A stretch of DNA of 64,000 bases from contig CATNDJ010000002.1 in NCBI GenBank assembly GCA_950097265.1, positions 16,708 through 80,707 on the forward strand, in the 5' to 3' direction. A program made the translations under genes and the position numbers. The notes beneath the pieces are model-generated. The model worked only from the letters and a program-made list of their open reading frames with translations, did not search any database and was not told where the DNA came from. Positions within the stretch are counted from its first letter, which is position 1, and the number at the start of each line of letters is the position of its first letter. Below, in pieces: positions 50,508-59,356 of this stretch. Origin of the DNA: an uncultured Oscillibacter sp. GTDB lineage: Bacteria > Bacillota > Clostridia > Oscillospirales > Oscillospiraceae.

Positions 50508-51827
50508 TCAGTGCCGGGCGGTGATGTTGGTTTTCAGCTCCTTGACCGTCTCGGCGAAGGCCGGGTCTTTTTTCATCTTCTGCTCCACCTGGCGGATGGA
50601 GTGGATGACGGTGGAGTGGTCCCGGTTGTCGAAGAGCTGGCCGATGTTGTCCTGGGAAAGGTTCGTCATCACCCGGATGAGGTACATGGCGATCTGGCGG
50701 GCCTCCACGGCGGTGCGGACCCGCTGCTGGCCCCTGACCACGGACTCGTCCACCTGGTAATAGCGGCTGACATAGGACAAGATGCCCTCCGGCGTGGGAA
50801 TGTACTCGTTGCTTCCCTTGAGGATGTCCTGCATGGCCCGGTTCACGGTGGCCTCGTCGGTCTCCCGGTCCAGAAGCTCCTTGTAGGCCAGGACCTTGTT
50901 TACGGTGCCCTCCAGCTGGCGGACGTTGGCGGTGACCTTCTGAGCGATCATCACGGCGATTTTGTCCGGCAGGTCCATGCCCAGCAGGGCCGCCTTGTTC
51001 TTCACAATGGCAAGGCGTGTCTCAAAGTCCGGGGGCGTCACGTCGGCCAGCAGTCCCCACTCAAAGCGGGTGCGCAGCCGGTCGTCCAGCAGGGTCATCT
51101 CGGAGGGGGGCCGGTCGGAGGTCAGAACAATCTGCCGCCCGGACTCGTAGAGGGTGTTGAAGGTGTGGAAAAACTCGTTCTGCACCTGCTCCTTCCCCGC
51201 CACGAACTGCACGTCGTCCACCAGCAGAAGGTCCGCCTCCCGGTACTTGGCCCGGAACTCGCTGCCCCGGTTGGCCCGGACCAGCTCTACGAACTCGTTG
51301 ATAAACTCGTCGCCCTTGATGTAGACGATTTTGGAGGCGGGGTCGTTTTGCCGGATGACGTTGGCGATGGCGTAGAGCAGGTGGGTCTTCCCCAGGCCGG
51401 AGTCCCCGTAGATGAGCAGGGGGTTGTAGTTCTGGGCCGGATGCTCCGCCACGGCCATGGAGGCCGCGTGGGCCAGCTTGTTGGAGGGGCCCACCACGAA
51501 GTTCTGGAAGGTGAACTCGGCGTAGGTGAAGCGCTCGGACTGGCGCTTCGGCGCCGCGCCGCCCTGAAACTCCGCCAGGCCCGCATCATCCAAAATCTTC
51601 ACCTCGAAATCCGTAGAGAAGATGTCGCGGAGGGCCGCCTTGATGTTGTCCAGAAAAAGGGATTCCAGGTATCCCCTTTTAAAATCGCTGGCGCAGTGGA
51701 GGTAGCAGGTGCTTCCCTTGATATCCACAATGCGCAGCTCGTCGAACCAGGTGGAAATGGTGGTTTCGGAGAGCGTCCCCCGGAGCTGGCGCAGGACATT
51801 CTCCCAGATGTCGGTGACGGAGTTCAA
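50508..51827 (-). CDS. dnaA: Chromosomal replication initiator DnaA
   Basis: 439 residues from a TTG start (51825-51827) with AGAGGTGG upstream. Domain I occupies about 1-80. AAA+ Walker A GDSGLGKT is at 141-148 and Walker B LLLVDD at 200-205, followed by sensor and box VII regions (RLRTRFEWGLL). The C-terminal helix-turn-helix DNA-binding domain includes the DnaA signature NRDHSTVIHSIRQVE. It opens oriC. Transcribed leftward with dnaN and gyrase. Confidence 0.97.
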   Translation of the reverse strand: MNSVTDIWENVLRQLRGTLSETTISTWFDELRIVDIKGSTCYLHCASDFKRGYLESLFLDNIKAALRDIFSTDFEVKILDDAGLAEFQGGAAPKRQSERFTYAEFTFQNFVVGPSNKLAHAASMAVAEHPAQNYNPLLIYGDSGLGKTHLLYAIANVIRQNDPASKIVYIKGDEFINEFVELVRANRGSEFRAKYREADLLLVDDVQFVAGKEQVQNEFFHTFNTLYESGRQIVLTSDRPPSEMTLLDDRLRTRFEWGLLADVTPPDFETRLAIVKNKAALLGMDLPDKIAVMIAQKVTANVRQLEGTVNKVLAYKELLDRETDEATVNRAMQDILKGSNEYIPTPEGILSYVSRYYQVDESVVRGQQRVRTAVEARQIAMYLIRVMTNLSQDNIGQLFDNRDHSTVIHSIRQVEQKMKKDPAFAETVKELKTNITARH

Positions 51828-51860
51828 GAAGGAACCACCTCTCTTTCAAAACATTTATTT

Positions 51861-51889
51861 ATTATAGCAGAAAGGGAGACGAAAGGCAA
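51861..51889 (-). promoter_or_regulatory. dnaA promoter
   Basis: On the minus strand TTGCCT (51884-51889), 17 bp spacer, TATAAT (51861-51866), 34 bp before the TTG start. Confidence 0.75.
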
Positions 51890-51956
51890 TACTTATTCTA
51901 ATAATAAGCGGCGGGTTTTAAACATCGCCGCGGAAAACTCCCGGTGGAAGCGCTTC

Positions 51957-51985
51957 TTGACATCCCCGGGAGTTTCTCTTATAAT
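51957..51985 (+). promoter_or_regulatory. Promoter of the phosphohexomutase gene
   Basis: TTGACA (51957-51962), 17 bp spacer, TATAAT (51980-51985): a full consensus sigma-A promoter, divergent from the dnaA promoter. No clear DnaA box is seen in this 260 bp divergent gap. Confidence 0.85.
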
Positions 51986-52087
51986 ATTTTTGTGCGGCAT
52001 GGATAATTTTGCCGACGGTCAGGAAACGAACCTTGTCAAAATCCATCAAAAAAGATAAGGAACGTTCATCAAAGGAGGAGCAACGCT

Positions 52088-53815
52088 ATGGACTTCATGA
52101 AGGAATATGAGAAGTGGCTTGGAAGCCCCGCCCTGAGCGAGGCGGAGCGGGCCGAGCTGGAGGCCATCAAAAACGATCCCAAGGAGATTGAGGCCCGGTT
52201 TTACGGCCCCCTGGAATTTGGCACCGCCGGCCTCCGGGGCACCATGTACACCGGCCTGCACAACATGAACATCCACGTGATCCGCTGGGCCACCCAGGGC
52301 TTCGCGGACGTGATCTGCGCCGAGGGCGAGGAGGGCAAAAAACGGGGCGTGGCCATCTGCATGGACTGCCGGAACCACTCCATGGAGTTCGCCCGGGCCG
52401 CCGCGGAGGTCTGCGCCGCCAACGGCATCCACGTGCGCATCTTCGAATCCCTCCGCCCCACTCCCGAACTGAGCTTCGCCGTCCGGGAATACCATTGCCA
52501 GGCGGGCATCAATGTGACGGCCAGCCACAACCCCAAGGAGTACAACGGCTATAAGGTCTACTGGCAGGACGGCGCCCAGCTTCCCCCCCACCACGCCGAC
52601 GCCATCGCCAAGCGGCTGGGGGAAATCGACATCTTCACCGACATCAAGCGGATGGACTACGGCGAGGCCGTCAAGGCCGGAATCATCGAGGTCCTGGGGG
52701 CCGAGACCGACGAGAAATTCCTCTCCAACGTCATGGCCCAGGTCAACGACGCGGAGACCGTGGCAAAGGTGGCGGACCGCTTCAAGATGGTCTATACCCC
52801 CTTCCACGGCACGGGCCACAAGCTGATTCCGGAGGCCCTGAAGCGCCTGGGGGTGAAACATCTGATCTGCGTGCCCGAGCAGATGGTCATCGACGGGGAC
52901 TTCCCCACGGTGGTCTCCCCCAACCCGGAAAACCCCGAGGGTTTCTACCTGGCGGTGGACCTGGCCAAGAAGGAGGGCGCGGACTTCATCCTGGGCTCCG
53001 ACCCCGACGCGGACCGGGTGGGCATCATGGTCCGCACGAAGGACGGAGAGTTTAAGGTCATCACCGGCAACCAGACCGGCGTGCTGCTGCTGGACTACCT
53101 CATCGGCGCGAAGAAGCGGGCGGGCACCCTGCCGGAGAAGCCCGTGGCCCAGAAAACCATCGTCACCACGGAGATGGCCCGGAAGGTGGCGGAGGTCAAC
53201 GGCCTGCAATGCTTCGACACCTTCACCGGCTTCAAGTTCCTGGCGGAGAAGAAGGACAAGCTGGAATCCAGCGGCGAGGGCAAGGTCATCTTCTCCTATG
53301 AGGAGAGCTACGGCTACATGCTGGGGGACTACGTCCGGGACAAGGACGCCGTCACCGCCGCCCTGCTGCTGACGGAAATGGCCGCGTGGTACGCCGCCCA
53401 GGACATGACCCTGGCGGACGCCCTGGACGCGCTGTATGAGAAGTACGGCTATTACGCCGAGCACACCTACAACCTGGTCATGCCCGGCCTGGACGGACTG
53501 AAGGACATGGCGAATCTGATGAAGGGCCTCCGGGAGAATCCTCCGGCGGAGCTCTCCGGCGTGAAGACGGTCCAGTTTAAGGATTACAGCGACGGGTCCG
53601 TGACGGACTGCGCCACCGGGGCGAAGACCGCTATGGAGCTCTCCGGGTCCAACGTGCTGCGGTTCGAAATGGCGGACGGCACCAGCGTCATCGTCCGGCC
53701 CTCCGGCACGGAACCCAAGATTAAGGTCTACATCCTCACCCAGGGGAAGGACGCCGGCGACGCCCAGGCCAATGTGGATAAGTACGGCGAGTGGGTAAAA
53801 TCCCTGCAAAAATAA
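52088..53815 (+). CDS. Phosphoglucomutase / phosphomannomutase family enzyme
   Basis: 575 residues of the alpha-D-phosphohexomutase superfamily (PGM2-like length). Domain 1 carries the phosphoserine loop TASHNP (Ser146). Domain 2 has the metal loop SDPDADR (about 305-311), domain 3 the sugar-binding FSYEESYG (about 402-409), and domain 4 the phosphate-binding RPSGTEPK (about 538-545). It interconverts hexose 1- and 6-phosphates, feeding glycogen and envelope glycan synthesis. Strong consensus promoter, AAAGGAGG site, and a terminator at 53829. Confidence 0.92.
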   Translation: MDFMKEYEKWLGSPALSEAERAELEAIKNDPKEIEARFYGPLEFGTAGLRGTMYTGLHNMNIHVIRWATQGFADVICAEGEEGKKRGVAICMDCRNHSMEFARAAAEVCAANGIHVRIFESLRPTPELSFAVREYHCQAGINVTASHNPKEYNGYKVYWQDGAQLPPHHADAIAKRLGEIDIFTDIKRMDYGEAVKAGIIEVLGAETDEKFLSNVMAQVNDAETVAKVADRFKMVYTPFHGTGHKLIPEALKRLGVKHLICVPEQMVIDGDFPTVVSPNPENPEGFYLAVDLAKKEGADFILGSDPDADRVGIMVRTKDGEFKVITGNQTGVLLLDYLIGAKKRAGTLPEKPVAQKTIVTTEMARKVAEVNGLQCFDTFTGFKFLAEKKDKLESSGEGKVIFSYEESYGYMLGDYVRDKDAVTAALLLTEMAAWYAAQDMTLADALDALYEKYGYYAEHTYNLVMPGLDGLKDMANLMKGLRENPPAELSGVKTVQFKDYSDGSVTDCATGAKTAMELSGSNVLRFEMADGTSVIVRPSGTEPKIKVYILTQGKDAGDAQANVDKYGEWVKSLQK

Positions 53816-53828
53816 AAAACGGAGCACA

Positions 53829-53859
53829 GGCCCGCCGTGGGAATACGGCGGGCCTTTTA
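53829..53859 (+). terminator. Terminator of the phosphohexomutase gene
   Basis: A 10 bp stem GGCCCGCCGT / ACGGCGGGCC with loop GGGAAT, followed by TTTTA. It overlaps the only available upstream start codon of the next open frame. Confidence 0.85.
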
Positions 53860-55219
53860 CCCGGAGCTCACGGCCAAAAACCAAGGGGAAGCCTCCAAGG
53901 GCTGGTATATGCCCTATGTCCGGGCCCTGTGGCTGACGAACGCCATTGAGGAGACGGCCTTTTCCAGCTACGCCGACTTTCCCTCCCGTGCGGACCGGTT
54001 CATTTCCCGGTACGACATGGCGCAGATGGCGAAACAGATTCTTTACCGCCATAGGACCAAAGCCACAGAGGAGCAGATGGCAGCCGCCCAGGCGAACATC
54101 GGAGACTGGGACGCGATTCCCGAGAACTACCGAAAAGCCGTCTCCACCTGCTATGCCCTGGGCATTCTGGGCGGGCAGAAGGACGGGACCTTCGGCGGAG
54201 ACAGGTACATGAACCGGGCCCAGGGCTGCGTGGTCATCCGGCGGCTGGATCAGCTTCTGGGGGAAACGAAGCCCTTCATGGCCTCGGACCAGGCCGCGTC
54301 CGAAGCGGCGGGCCGGGCCGCCGCCCCCCCGGTTCAGCAGTCTCCCGCGCCGCAGCCTTCCACATTTCAGACTCCGGTTCAGCCCGCCGCGGATCCCGCC
54401 CAATTTCCGGAAATCCGCTGCCTCACCTGCGGTTACCTGATGCGGCAGGCCGGGAGCCCGGTGATGGACTACAACAACGGCGGGGCGAACGGCGCCATGT
54501 TCCACAGCTGTGAGCTCTGCAACGCGGCATACATCTGCAACCAGTGCTCAAAAAACATGGAGGACGCGGCGTTCGACATGCGCCGCCACGAGGCGGTCTG
54601 CGCCTCCGGCGGCGGCATGATCCCGGTCGCGGACCTTTGCTCCCCCTATTACAGGGACAGCGTCTATCACCAACGGCTGAAAAGCGTGACCCTCACCGGG
54701 GATTACCGGCGGGATATCCTGGCCGTGGCCGCCTCCCAGATCGGATACATGGAGGGCGACAACGAAACCCAGCTGGACGGCTCCTACGGCGGCCGGGGGG
54801 ATCACTCGGAATACAGCTGGTTTCTGAGCGGGGACAGCAGCGGCGCGTGGTGCTCGGAGTTTGCCAGCTGGTGCGCCCGGCAGGCGGAAATCCCCTCCAG
54901 CATCCTCCATACCAGTTACGGCGCCTGCCCGGACACGTTTGGCGGGACGGCCTACGCCTGGAGCGATACGGTCTTTGCCGGAGGCGGCTACATGCCCCAG
55001 CCCGGCGACCTGATGCTCATCTGCCACTCCAACCGCGCCGTCTCCACCGCCGACGCCATGGACCACACCACCATCGTGGAGAGCGTGTCCTGGGATGGAA
55101 ATACGGTAACGGTGACAACTATAGAGGGCAATTCCAACAACATGGTCCGGCGGTATGACTATATCTATAACGCCTCCCGGGGCTTCTGCGGTTACTTCGT
55201 GGCCCCGGATTATCCCTGA
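53837..55219 (+). CDS. SLH / CHAP-domain protein, probably truncated at its 5' end
   Basis: Up to 460 codons. The frame's first start (GTG 53837) lies inside the preceding terminator hairpin and has no ribosome site; the next Met is at 53909. There is no signal peptide although the domains are extracellular in type. SLH-like sequence covers about 1-145 (YMPYVRALWLTNAIEE, ISRYDMAQMAKQILY, GILGGQKDGTFGGDRYMNRA). A Pro/Gln linker and a cysteine cluster follow (CLTCG, CELCNAAYICNQC, HEAVC; about 195-258), which could bind zinc. A CHAP-type amidase domain closes it (AWCSEFASWCA with Cys, MDHTTIVESV with His). It is most likely a 5'-truncated surface hydrolase. Confidence 0.7.
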   Translation: MGIRRAFYPELTAKNQGEASKGWYMPYVRALWLTNAIEETAFSSYADFPSRADRFISRYDMAQMAKQILYRHRTKATEEQMAAAQANIGDWDAIPENYRKAVSTCYALGILGGQKDGTFGGDRYMNRAQGCVVIRRLDQLLGETKPFMASDQAASEAAGRAAAPPVQQSPAPQPSTFQTPVQPAADPAQFPEIRCLTCGYLMRQAGSPVMDYNNGGANGAMFHSCELCNAAYICNQCSKNMEDAAFDMRRHEAVCASGGGMIPVADLCSPYYRDSVYHQRLKSVTLTGDYRRDILAVAASQIGYMEGDNETQLDGSYGGRGDHSEYSWFLSGDSSGAWCSEFASWCARQAEIPSSILHTSYGACPDTFGGTAYAWSDTVFAGGGYMPQPGDLMLICHSNRAVSTADAMDHTTIVESVSWDGNTVTVTTIEGNSNNMVRRYDYIYNASRGFCGYFVAPDYP

Positions 55220-55347
55220 ACCGGGCAAGGAATCGGGGAAAGGCTTCATGGCGCGTTGGATTCCTTTTGTTTCCATATTGAAATTGACGAAAATTTCACC
55301 ATCCTTTTGGCAGTCCAGCATAAATGTGATTTTGACCAAAATTTCTG

Positions 55348-55376
55348 TTGTAATCCGCCGCCGGGTGTTGTATAAT
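55348..55376 (+). promoter_or_regulatory. Promoter of the EF-G-like gene
   Basis: TTGTAA (55348-55353), 17 bp spacer, TATAAT (55371-55376), 63 bp before the ATG. Confidence 0.6.
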
Positions 55377-55439
55377 TCATATATTGGACGCTTGCGGCCC
55401 CGGCCGCATGGACAGCAAAAATAAGGAGTGGAACGAATC

Positions 55440-57509
55440 ATGAGCTATTCTGTACAGAACATCCGCAACGTCTGTCTGCTGGGGCACAGCGGCAGCGGCA
55501 AGACCGCCCTGGCCGAGAGCCTGCTCTACATGACCGGCGTCATCGATAGAATGGGCCGGGCCGCCGACGGAAACACCGTCTGCGACTATGACCCGGAGGA
55601 GACCAAACGTCAGATTTCCCTGTCCCTCTCCATGGCGCCCCTGGACTACAAGGGCAGCCGCATCAACCTGATGGACACTCCCGGCGCCTTTGACTTCGCC
55701 GGAGAGGCCATGGCCGCCCTCCGGGCCGCCGACGCCGCCATCATCGTCTGCTCCGCCAAGGACGGCGTGTCCGTGGGCCTGGAGAAGGCCTGGAAATACT
55801 GCGAGGAGCGGAACATGCCCCGCTTCATCTACATCTCCAAGACCGACGAGGACAACTCCGACTACAACGCCACCTTCGAGGCCCTGCGGGAGCGCTTCGG
55901 CAAGAAGATCGCCCCGGTGGTGGTCCCCATCTGGGACGGCGACAAGCGGGTCACCGGCGTCATCGACGTGCTGAACAAGCGGGCCTATGAGATGCAGAAG
56001 CTCAAGCGGGTGGAAATCGAGCTGCCCGCCGACAAGGCCGACGTAGTGGCCGAGTTCAACGACGCGCTGAAGGAGTCCGTGGCCGAGACCAGCGAGGACT
56101 TGATGGAGAAATTTTTCGGCGGCGAGGACTTCACCTACGCCGAGATGATCCAGGGCCTGCGCCAGGGCGTGCGGGAGCTGAGCCTGTTCCCCGTTCTCTG
56201 CGGCTCCGCCATCAACTGCCTGGGCTCCCTGATGCTGATGGACAACATCGTGGACCTGCTGCCCAATCCCGTGGAGGGCAACTATCACAAGGCCACCAAG
56301 GCCGACGGCGAGACCGAGGAATTTGTGGTCTCCCCCGGCGGCGTGCCCACGGCCTTCGTGTTCAAGACCATCTCCGACCAGTACGGCAAGTACTCCTTCG
56401 TCAAGGTCCTCTCCGGCACCATTACGCCGGACATGCCCATGGTCAACGCCCGCACCGGCGAGAAGGTGAAGCTGGGCCGCCTGTATATGATCCGGGGCAA
56501 GAAAAACGCCGAGGTTAAGGAGCTGGTCTGCGGCGACATCGGCGCCATTGCCAAAATGGACATCAAGACCGGGGACACCCTCTGCGACGAGCGGAAGGTG
56601 GTCAGCCTGAAGAACATCCCCTTCGCCGAGCCCTGCTACTCCGTGGCCATCCAGCCCAAGACCCGGGGCCAGGAAGACAAGATCGCCCAGGGCCTCACCC
56701 GGCTGAACGAGGAGGACCCCACCTTTACCGTGGTGAACAACGCCGAAACCCACCAGATGGTCATTTCCGGCGCGGGCGACATGCAGATGGACGTGCTGGT
56801 GAGCAAGCTCAAGGACCGCTTCAAGGTGGAGGCCGAGCTGAAGCCAACCCGGGTTCCCTACCGTGAAAAGATCCGCAAGACCGTCCAGAAGCAGGGACGG
56901 CACAAGAAGCAGACCGGCGGCAGCGGCCAGTTCGGCGACGTGTGGGTCCGGTTTGAGTACAACCCCGAGGAAGAGGACATGGTCTTCGCCGAGGAGGTCT
57001 TCGGCGGCTCCGTGCCCCGGAACTTCTTCCCCGCCGTGGAGAAGGGCCTGCGGGAAGCGTGCCTCCACGGGCCGCTGGCGGGCTATCCCCTGGTGAACCT
57101 GAAAGCGGTTCTCTACGACGGGTCCTACCACCCGGTGGACTCCTCCGAAATCGCCTTCAAGACCGCGGCGCAGCTGGCCTATAAGGCCGCCATGCCCGAG
57201 GCGAACCCCGTACTGCTGGAGCCCATCGGCGAGCTGAAGGTCACCGTGCCGGAGAACTACACCGGCGACGTCATGGGCGACATCTCCAAGCGCCGGGGCA
57301 CCCCCATGGGCATGGACCCCGTGGGCGACGGCACCCAGGTGATTACCGCCGAGGTCCCCATGGCCGAGATGGGCACCTACGCCATCGACCTCCGGGCCAT
57401 GACCCAGAGCCGGGGATCCTTCACCTTCCACTTCGTCCGCTATCAGGACTGCCCCCCCGCCGCCCAGGAAAAGGCGATTGCGGAGGCCAAGGCCATGGCG
57501 GAGCAGTAA
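55440..57509 (+). CDS. Elongation factor G-like translational GTPase (FusA2 type)
   Basis: 689 residues, close to EF-G in length and domain order. The G1 loop is GHSGSGKT (15-22) rather than the AHIDAGKT of canonical EF-G, G3 is DTPGAFDF and G4 is SKTDEDN rather than NKxD. Domain IV contains TGGSGQFGDVWVRFEY, and domain V ends GDISKRRGTPMGMD / SFTFHFVRYQDCPP. These features place it with the EF-G-II / FusA2 paralogue group, of uncertain role. ATG 55440 with AAGGAG upstream is preferred to GTG 55428, which overlaps the site. Monocistronic with its own promoter and terminator. Confidence 0.85.
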   Translation: MSYSVQNIRNVCLLGHSGSGKTALAESLLYMTGVIDRMGRAADGNTVCDYDPEETKRQISLSLSMAPLDYKGSRINLMDTPGAFDFAGEAMAALRAADAAIIVCSAKDGVSVGLEKAWKYCEERNMPRFIYISKTDEDNSDYNATFEALRERFGKKIAPVVVPIWDGDKRVTGVIDVLNKRAYEMQKLKRVEIELPADKADVVAEFNDALKESVAETSEDLMEKFFGGEDFTYAEMIQGLRQGVRELSLFPVLCGSAINCLGSLMLMDNIVDLLPNPVEGNYHKATKADGETEEFVVSPGGVPTAFVFKTISDQYGKYSFVKVLSGTITPDMPMVNARTGEKVKLGRLYMIRGKKNAEVKELVCGDIGAIAKMDIKTGDTLCDERKVVSLKNIPFAEPCYSVAIQPKTRGQEDKIAQGLTRLNEEDPTFTVVNNAETHQMVISGAGDMQMDVLVSKLKDRFKVEAELKPTRVPYREKIRKTVQKQGRHKKQTGGSGQFGDVWVRFEYNPEEEDMVFAEEVFGGSVPRNFFPAVEKGLREACLHGPLAGYPLVNLKAVLYDGSYHPVDSSEIAFKTAAQLAYKAAMPEANPVLLEPIGELKVTVPENYTGDVMGDISKRRGTPMGMDPVGDGTQVITAEVPMAEMGTYAIDLRAMTQSRGSFTFHFVRYQDCPPAAQEKAIAEAKAMAEQ

Positions 57510-57537
57510 GACGCAGGTTGCAGACTTGGATAACAAG

Positions 57538-57567
57538 GGCCCCGCTCCACTCGGAGCGGGGCCTTTT
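57538..57567 (+). terminator. Terminator of the EF-G-like gene
   Basis: An 11 bp stem GGCCCCGCTCC / GGAGCGGGGCC with ACTC loop followed by TTTT. Confidence 0.85.
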
Positions 57568-57596
57568 CAACATGGCTTGAAAAAATCTCGAAGCCC

Positions 57597-57627
57597 TGTA
57601 ACGTTTCCCCCGGCGGGGGGATATATA
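57597..57627 (+). promoter_or_regulatory. Putative ECF-sigma autoregulatory promoter
   Basis: TGTAACG (57597-57603), a common ECF -35 shape, is followed after a GC-rich palindromic spacer (CCCCCGGCGGGGG) by ATATATA (57621-57627). There is no good sigma-A match in the gap. Autoregulation is inference. Confidence 0.4.
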
Positions 57628-57664
57628 GGCAGAGACAAGGACGGGGCGAAGGGAGGGAAGCTCC

Positions 57665-58153
57665 TTGGAGGACATGGAAAAAGTCTACCAACAGCACGCC
57701 CGGACGGTGTACAAATTCCTTTTGGCGAAGACGCGGGACGAGCACCTGGCGGAGGAGCTGACCCAGGAGACCTTTTACCAGGCCGTCCGGTCCGTGGACC
57801 GCTTCGACGGAAGCTGCAAGGTGTCCGTGTGGCTGTGCCAGATCGCCAAGCACCTGTGGTATCAGAGCCTTCGGAAGCGGAAGCGGGAGGGGCCGCCCCT
57901 GGAGGAGCTGCCGGAGGCCCCCGGACCGTCGGCGGAGGAGGGGCTGCTGGAGCAGGAGGGGCGGATGGACCTTTTAAAGCTGGTCCATGGCCTGCCGGAG
58001 GCCCAGCGGGAGGTGGTCTATCTCCGGGCCTTCGGGGGTTTGAGCTTCCGGGAGATCGGAGACGTAATGGGAAAGACGGAGACCTGGGCCCGGGTGACCT
58101 TTTACCGGAGCAAGGAGAAACTCAGGAACGGAGGCGCGAGTGATGAAGAATGA
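57665..58153 (+). CDS. ECF-family RNA polymerase sigma factor
   Basis: 162 residues. Region 2 is AEELTQETFYQAVRSVDRFD (about 29-48) with VWLCQIAKHLWYQSLRK (about 55-71), and region 4 is LPEAQREVVYLRAFGGLSFR and EIGDVMGKTETWARVTFYRS (about 110-150). There is no region 3 or 1.1, as usual for ECF sigma factors. TTG 57665 is chosen because GGGAGGG lies seven bases upstream; ATG 57674 is an alternative with too close a site. It overlaps the anti-sigma gene, indicating co-translation. Confidence 0.88.
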   Translation: MEDMEKVYQQHARTVYKFLLAKTRDEHLAEELTQETFYQAVRSVDRFDGSCKVSVWLCQIAKHLWYQSLRKRKREGPPLEELPEAPGPSAEEGLLEQEGRMDLLKLVHGLPEAQREVVYLRAFGGLSFREIGDVMGKTETWARVTFYRSKEKLRNGGASDEE

Positions 58154-59207
58154 TTTGACCTGCGGCGTGGTGCGGGATTTGCTGCCCAGCTACATCGAGG
58201 GCCTGCTGGGAGAGGACTCCCGGAAGGCGGTGGACCGGCATCTGGAATCCTGTCCCGCCTGTACCGCCCAGAAGGAGGCTATGGCCGCCATGCCGAGGGC
58301 GGAAGAGGCGGAGGAGACTGCCAAGGAAGTCAATTACCTCAAGCGGGTGAAGAAGGGGACGGCCAAAAAAATCGTCCTGGCGGTGGCCTGTACGGCTCTG
58401 GTCCTGCTGGGGGGCGCCGCCTTGAAGCTCTTCGTTATCGGAACGCCCCTCCAGCCCCAGAGCGTGGCGGTGGCGGTGGCGGACCGCCAGGACAACAACA
58501 CCTTGTATCTGTCGTTGAGCTCCGTGGGCTCCGGCAACGCCTTCCACGGCTGGAAGGTGGAGACGGTGGACGGCGTGACCTCCATCTACGCGAGAGATGT
58601 GCTTGCCTCTCCCCTTTATTCCTCCGGCCAGGCGGAGCTGTCCGTGCCCCTGAACTTCGTCCGGGAGGTCTGGCTGGGGGGAACGACCGGCAGGCTTCTC
58701 TGGGCGGACGGCCTGGTCATCAGCCGGAACACCATGGACCTGCTGGACGCGAAGACCCCCTACTGCGGCGACGCCCCGGCCCTGGGGCGCATCGCGGAGC
58801 TGCTGCAAATCTCCCGGGTGATGGGGCCCTACACCACCACCCTCCACACCAGCAGCGAGCCCTACGTCTGGGCCCTGGAGTTCCAGGAGGAGTTCGGCGA
58901 GGGGGACCTGCGGCAGCTGCGGTACTACGCCTATCAGATGCTGGCCCTGGTGGAGAACCTGGATAAAATCGCCTACGTCTACGAGCCGGAGGCCGCCAAC
59001 GGCAGAACGCGGGAGGAGCGGCTCCAGAGGGGCACCGTCAGCGCCCAGAATGCGGCGCGGCTTTTGGCCGGACTGACGGAGAAGTACAACCAGGAGCACA
59101 ACACCGACTGGCCCATCCATGAGAGCGTCAAGGAGTACGCGGAGAGCCCCCTGGAGTACCAGCGCATGGTGACGCTGCTGACGGAGCACCTCATTTACCG
59201 ATACTGA
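58143..59207 (+). CDS. Membrane-anchored anti-sigma factor with zf-HC2 domain
   Basis: About 354 residues. The N-terminal zinc-binding anti-sigma domain shows CGVVRDLLPSYIEGLLGEDS (8-27) and RHLESCPAC with the His-x3-Cys-x2-Cys pattern. A single membrane helix follows (KIVLAVACTALVLLGGAALKLF, about 75-96), then an extracytoplasmic sensor-like domain of about 250 residues without recognised fold. It overlaps the sigma gene by 11 bases. It would hold the ECF factor inactive at the membrane until an envelope signal arrives; the signal and regulon are unknown. Confidence 0.82.
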   Translation: MKNDLTCGVVRDLLPSYIEGLLGEDSRKAVDRHLESCPACTAQKEAMAAMPRAEEAEETAKEVNYLKRVKKGTAKKIVLAVACTALVLLGGAALKLFVIGTPLQPQSVAVAVADRQDNNTLYLSLSSVGSGNAFHGWKVETVDGVTSIYARDVLASPLYSSGQAELSVPLNFVREVWLGGTTGRLLWADGLVISRNTMDLLDAKTPYCGDAPALGRIAELLQISRVMGPYTTTLHTSSEPYVWALEFQEEFGEGDLRQLRYYAYQMLALVENLDKIAYVYEPEAANGRTREERLQRGTVSAQNAARLLAGLTEKYNQEHNTDWPIHESVKEYAESPLEYQRMVTLLTEHLIYRY

Positions 59208-59211
59208 CGCG

Positions 59212-59240
59212 AAAGGACCGCCCGGGAGGGCGGTCCTTTT
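59212..59240 (+). terminator. Terminator of the sigma/anti-sigma operon
   Basis: A stem GGACCGCCC / GGGCGGTCC with GGGA loop, flanked by AAA and TTTT. Confidence 0.85.
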
Positions 59241-59273
59241 GGTTTGTTCCGGCATGGCGGGTCCGGAGAAGCG

Positions 59274-59349
59274 GGAGGGGACAGAGCCCCTCCCCTACAG
59301 GGTGTTCTGCCGGTAGAAGGGGTGTAGGGGGCGGGATCTGTCCCGCCCT
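59274..59349. repeat. Inverted REP pair between convergent operons
   Basis: The unit at 59274-59299 (core GGGGACAGAGCCCCTCCCCT) and the opposite unit at 59323-59349 (core GTAGGGGGCGGGATCTGTCC) are joined by a linker sharing GGGTGTTCTGCCGGTAGA with the block at 22370. It lies 8 bp from the end of carB-dapF, so it may also terminate it. Confidence 0.7.
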
Positions 59350-59356
59350 GTTTTCC

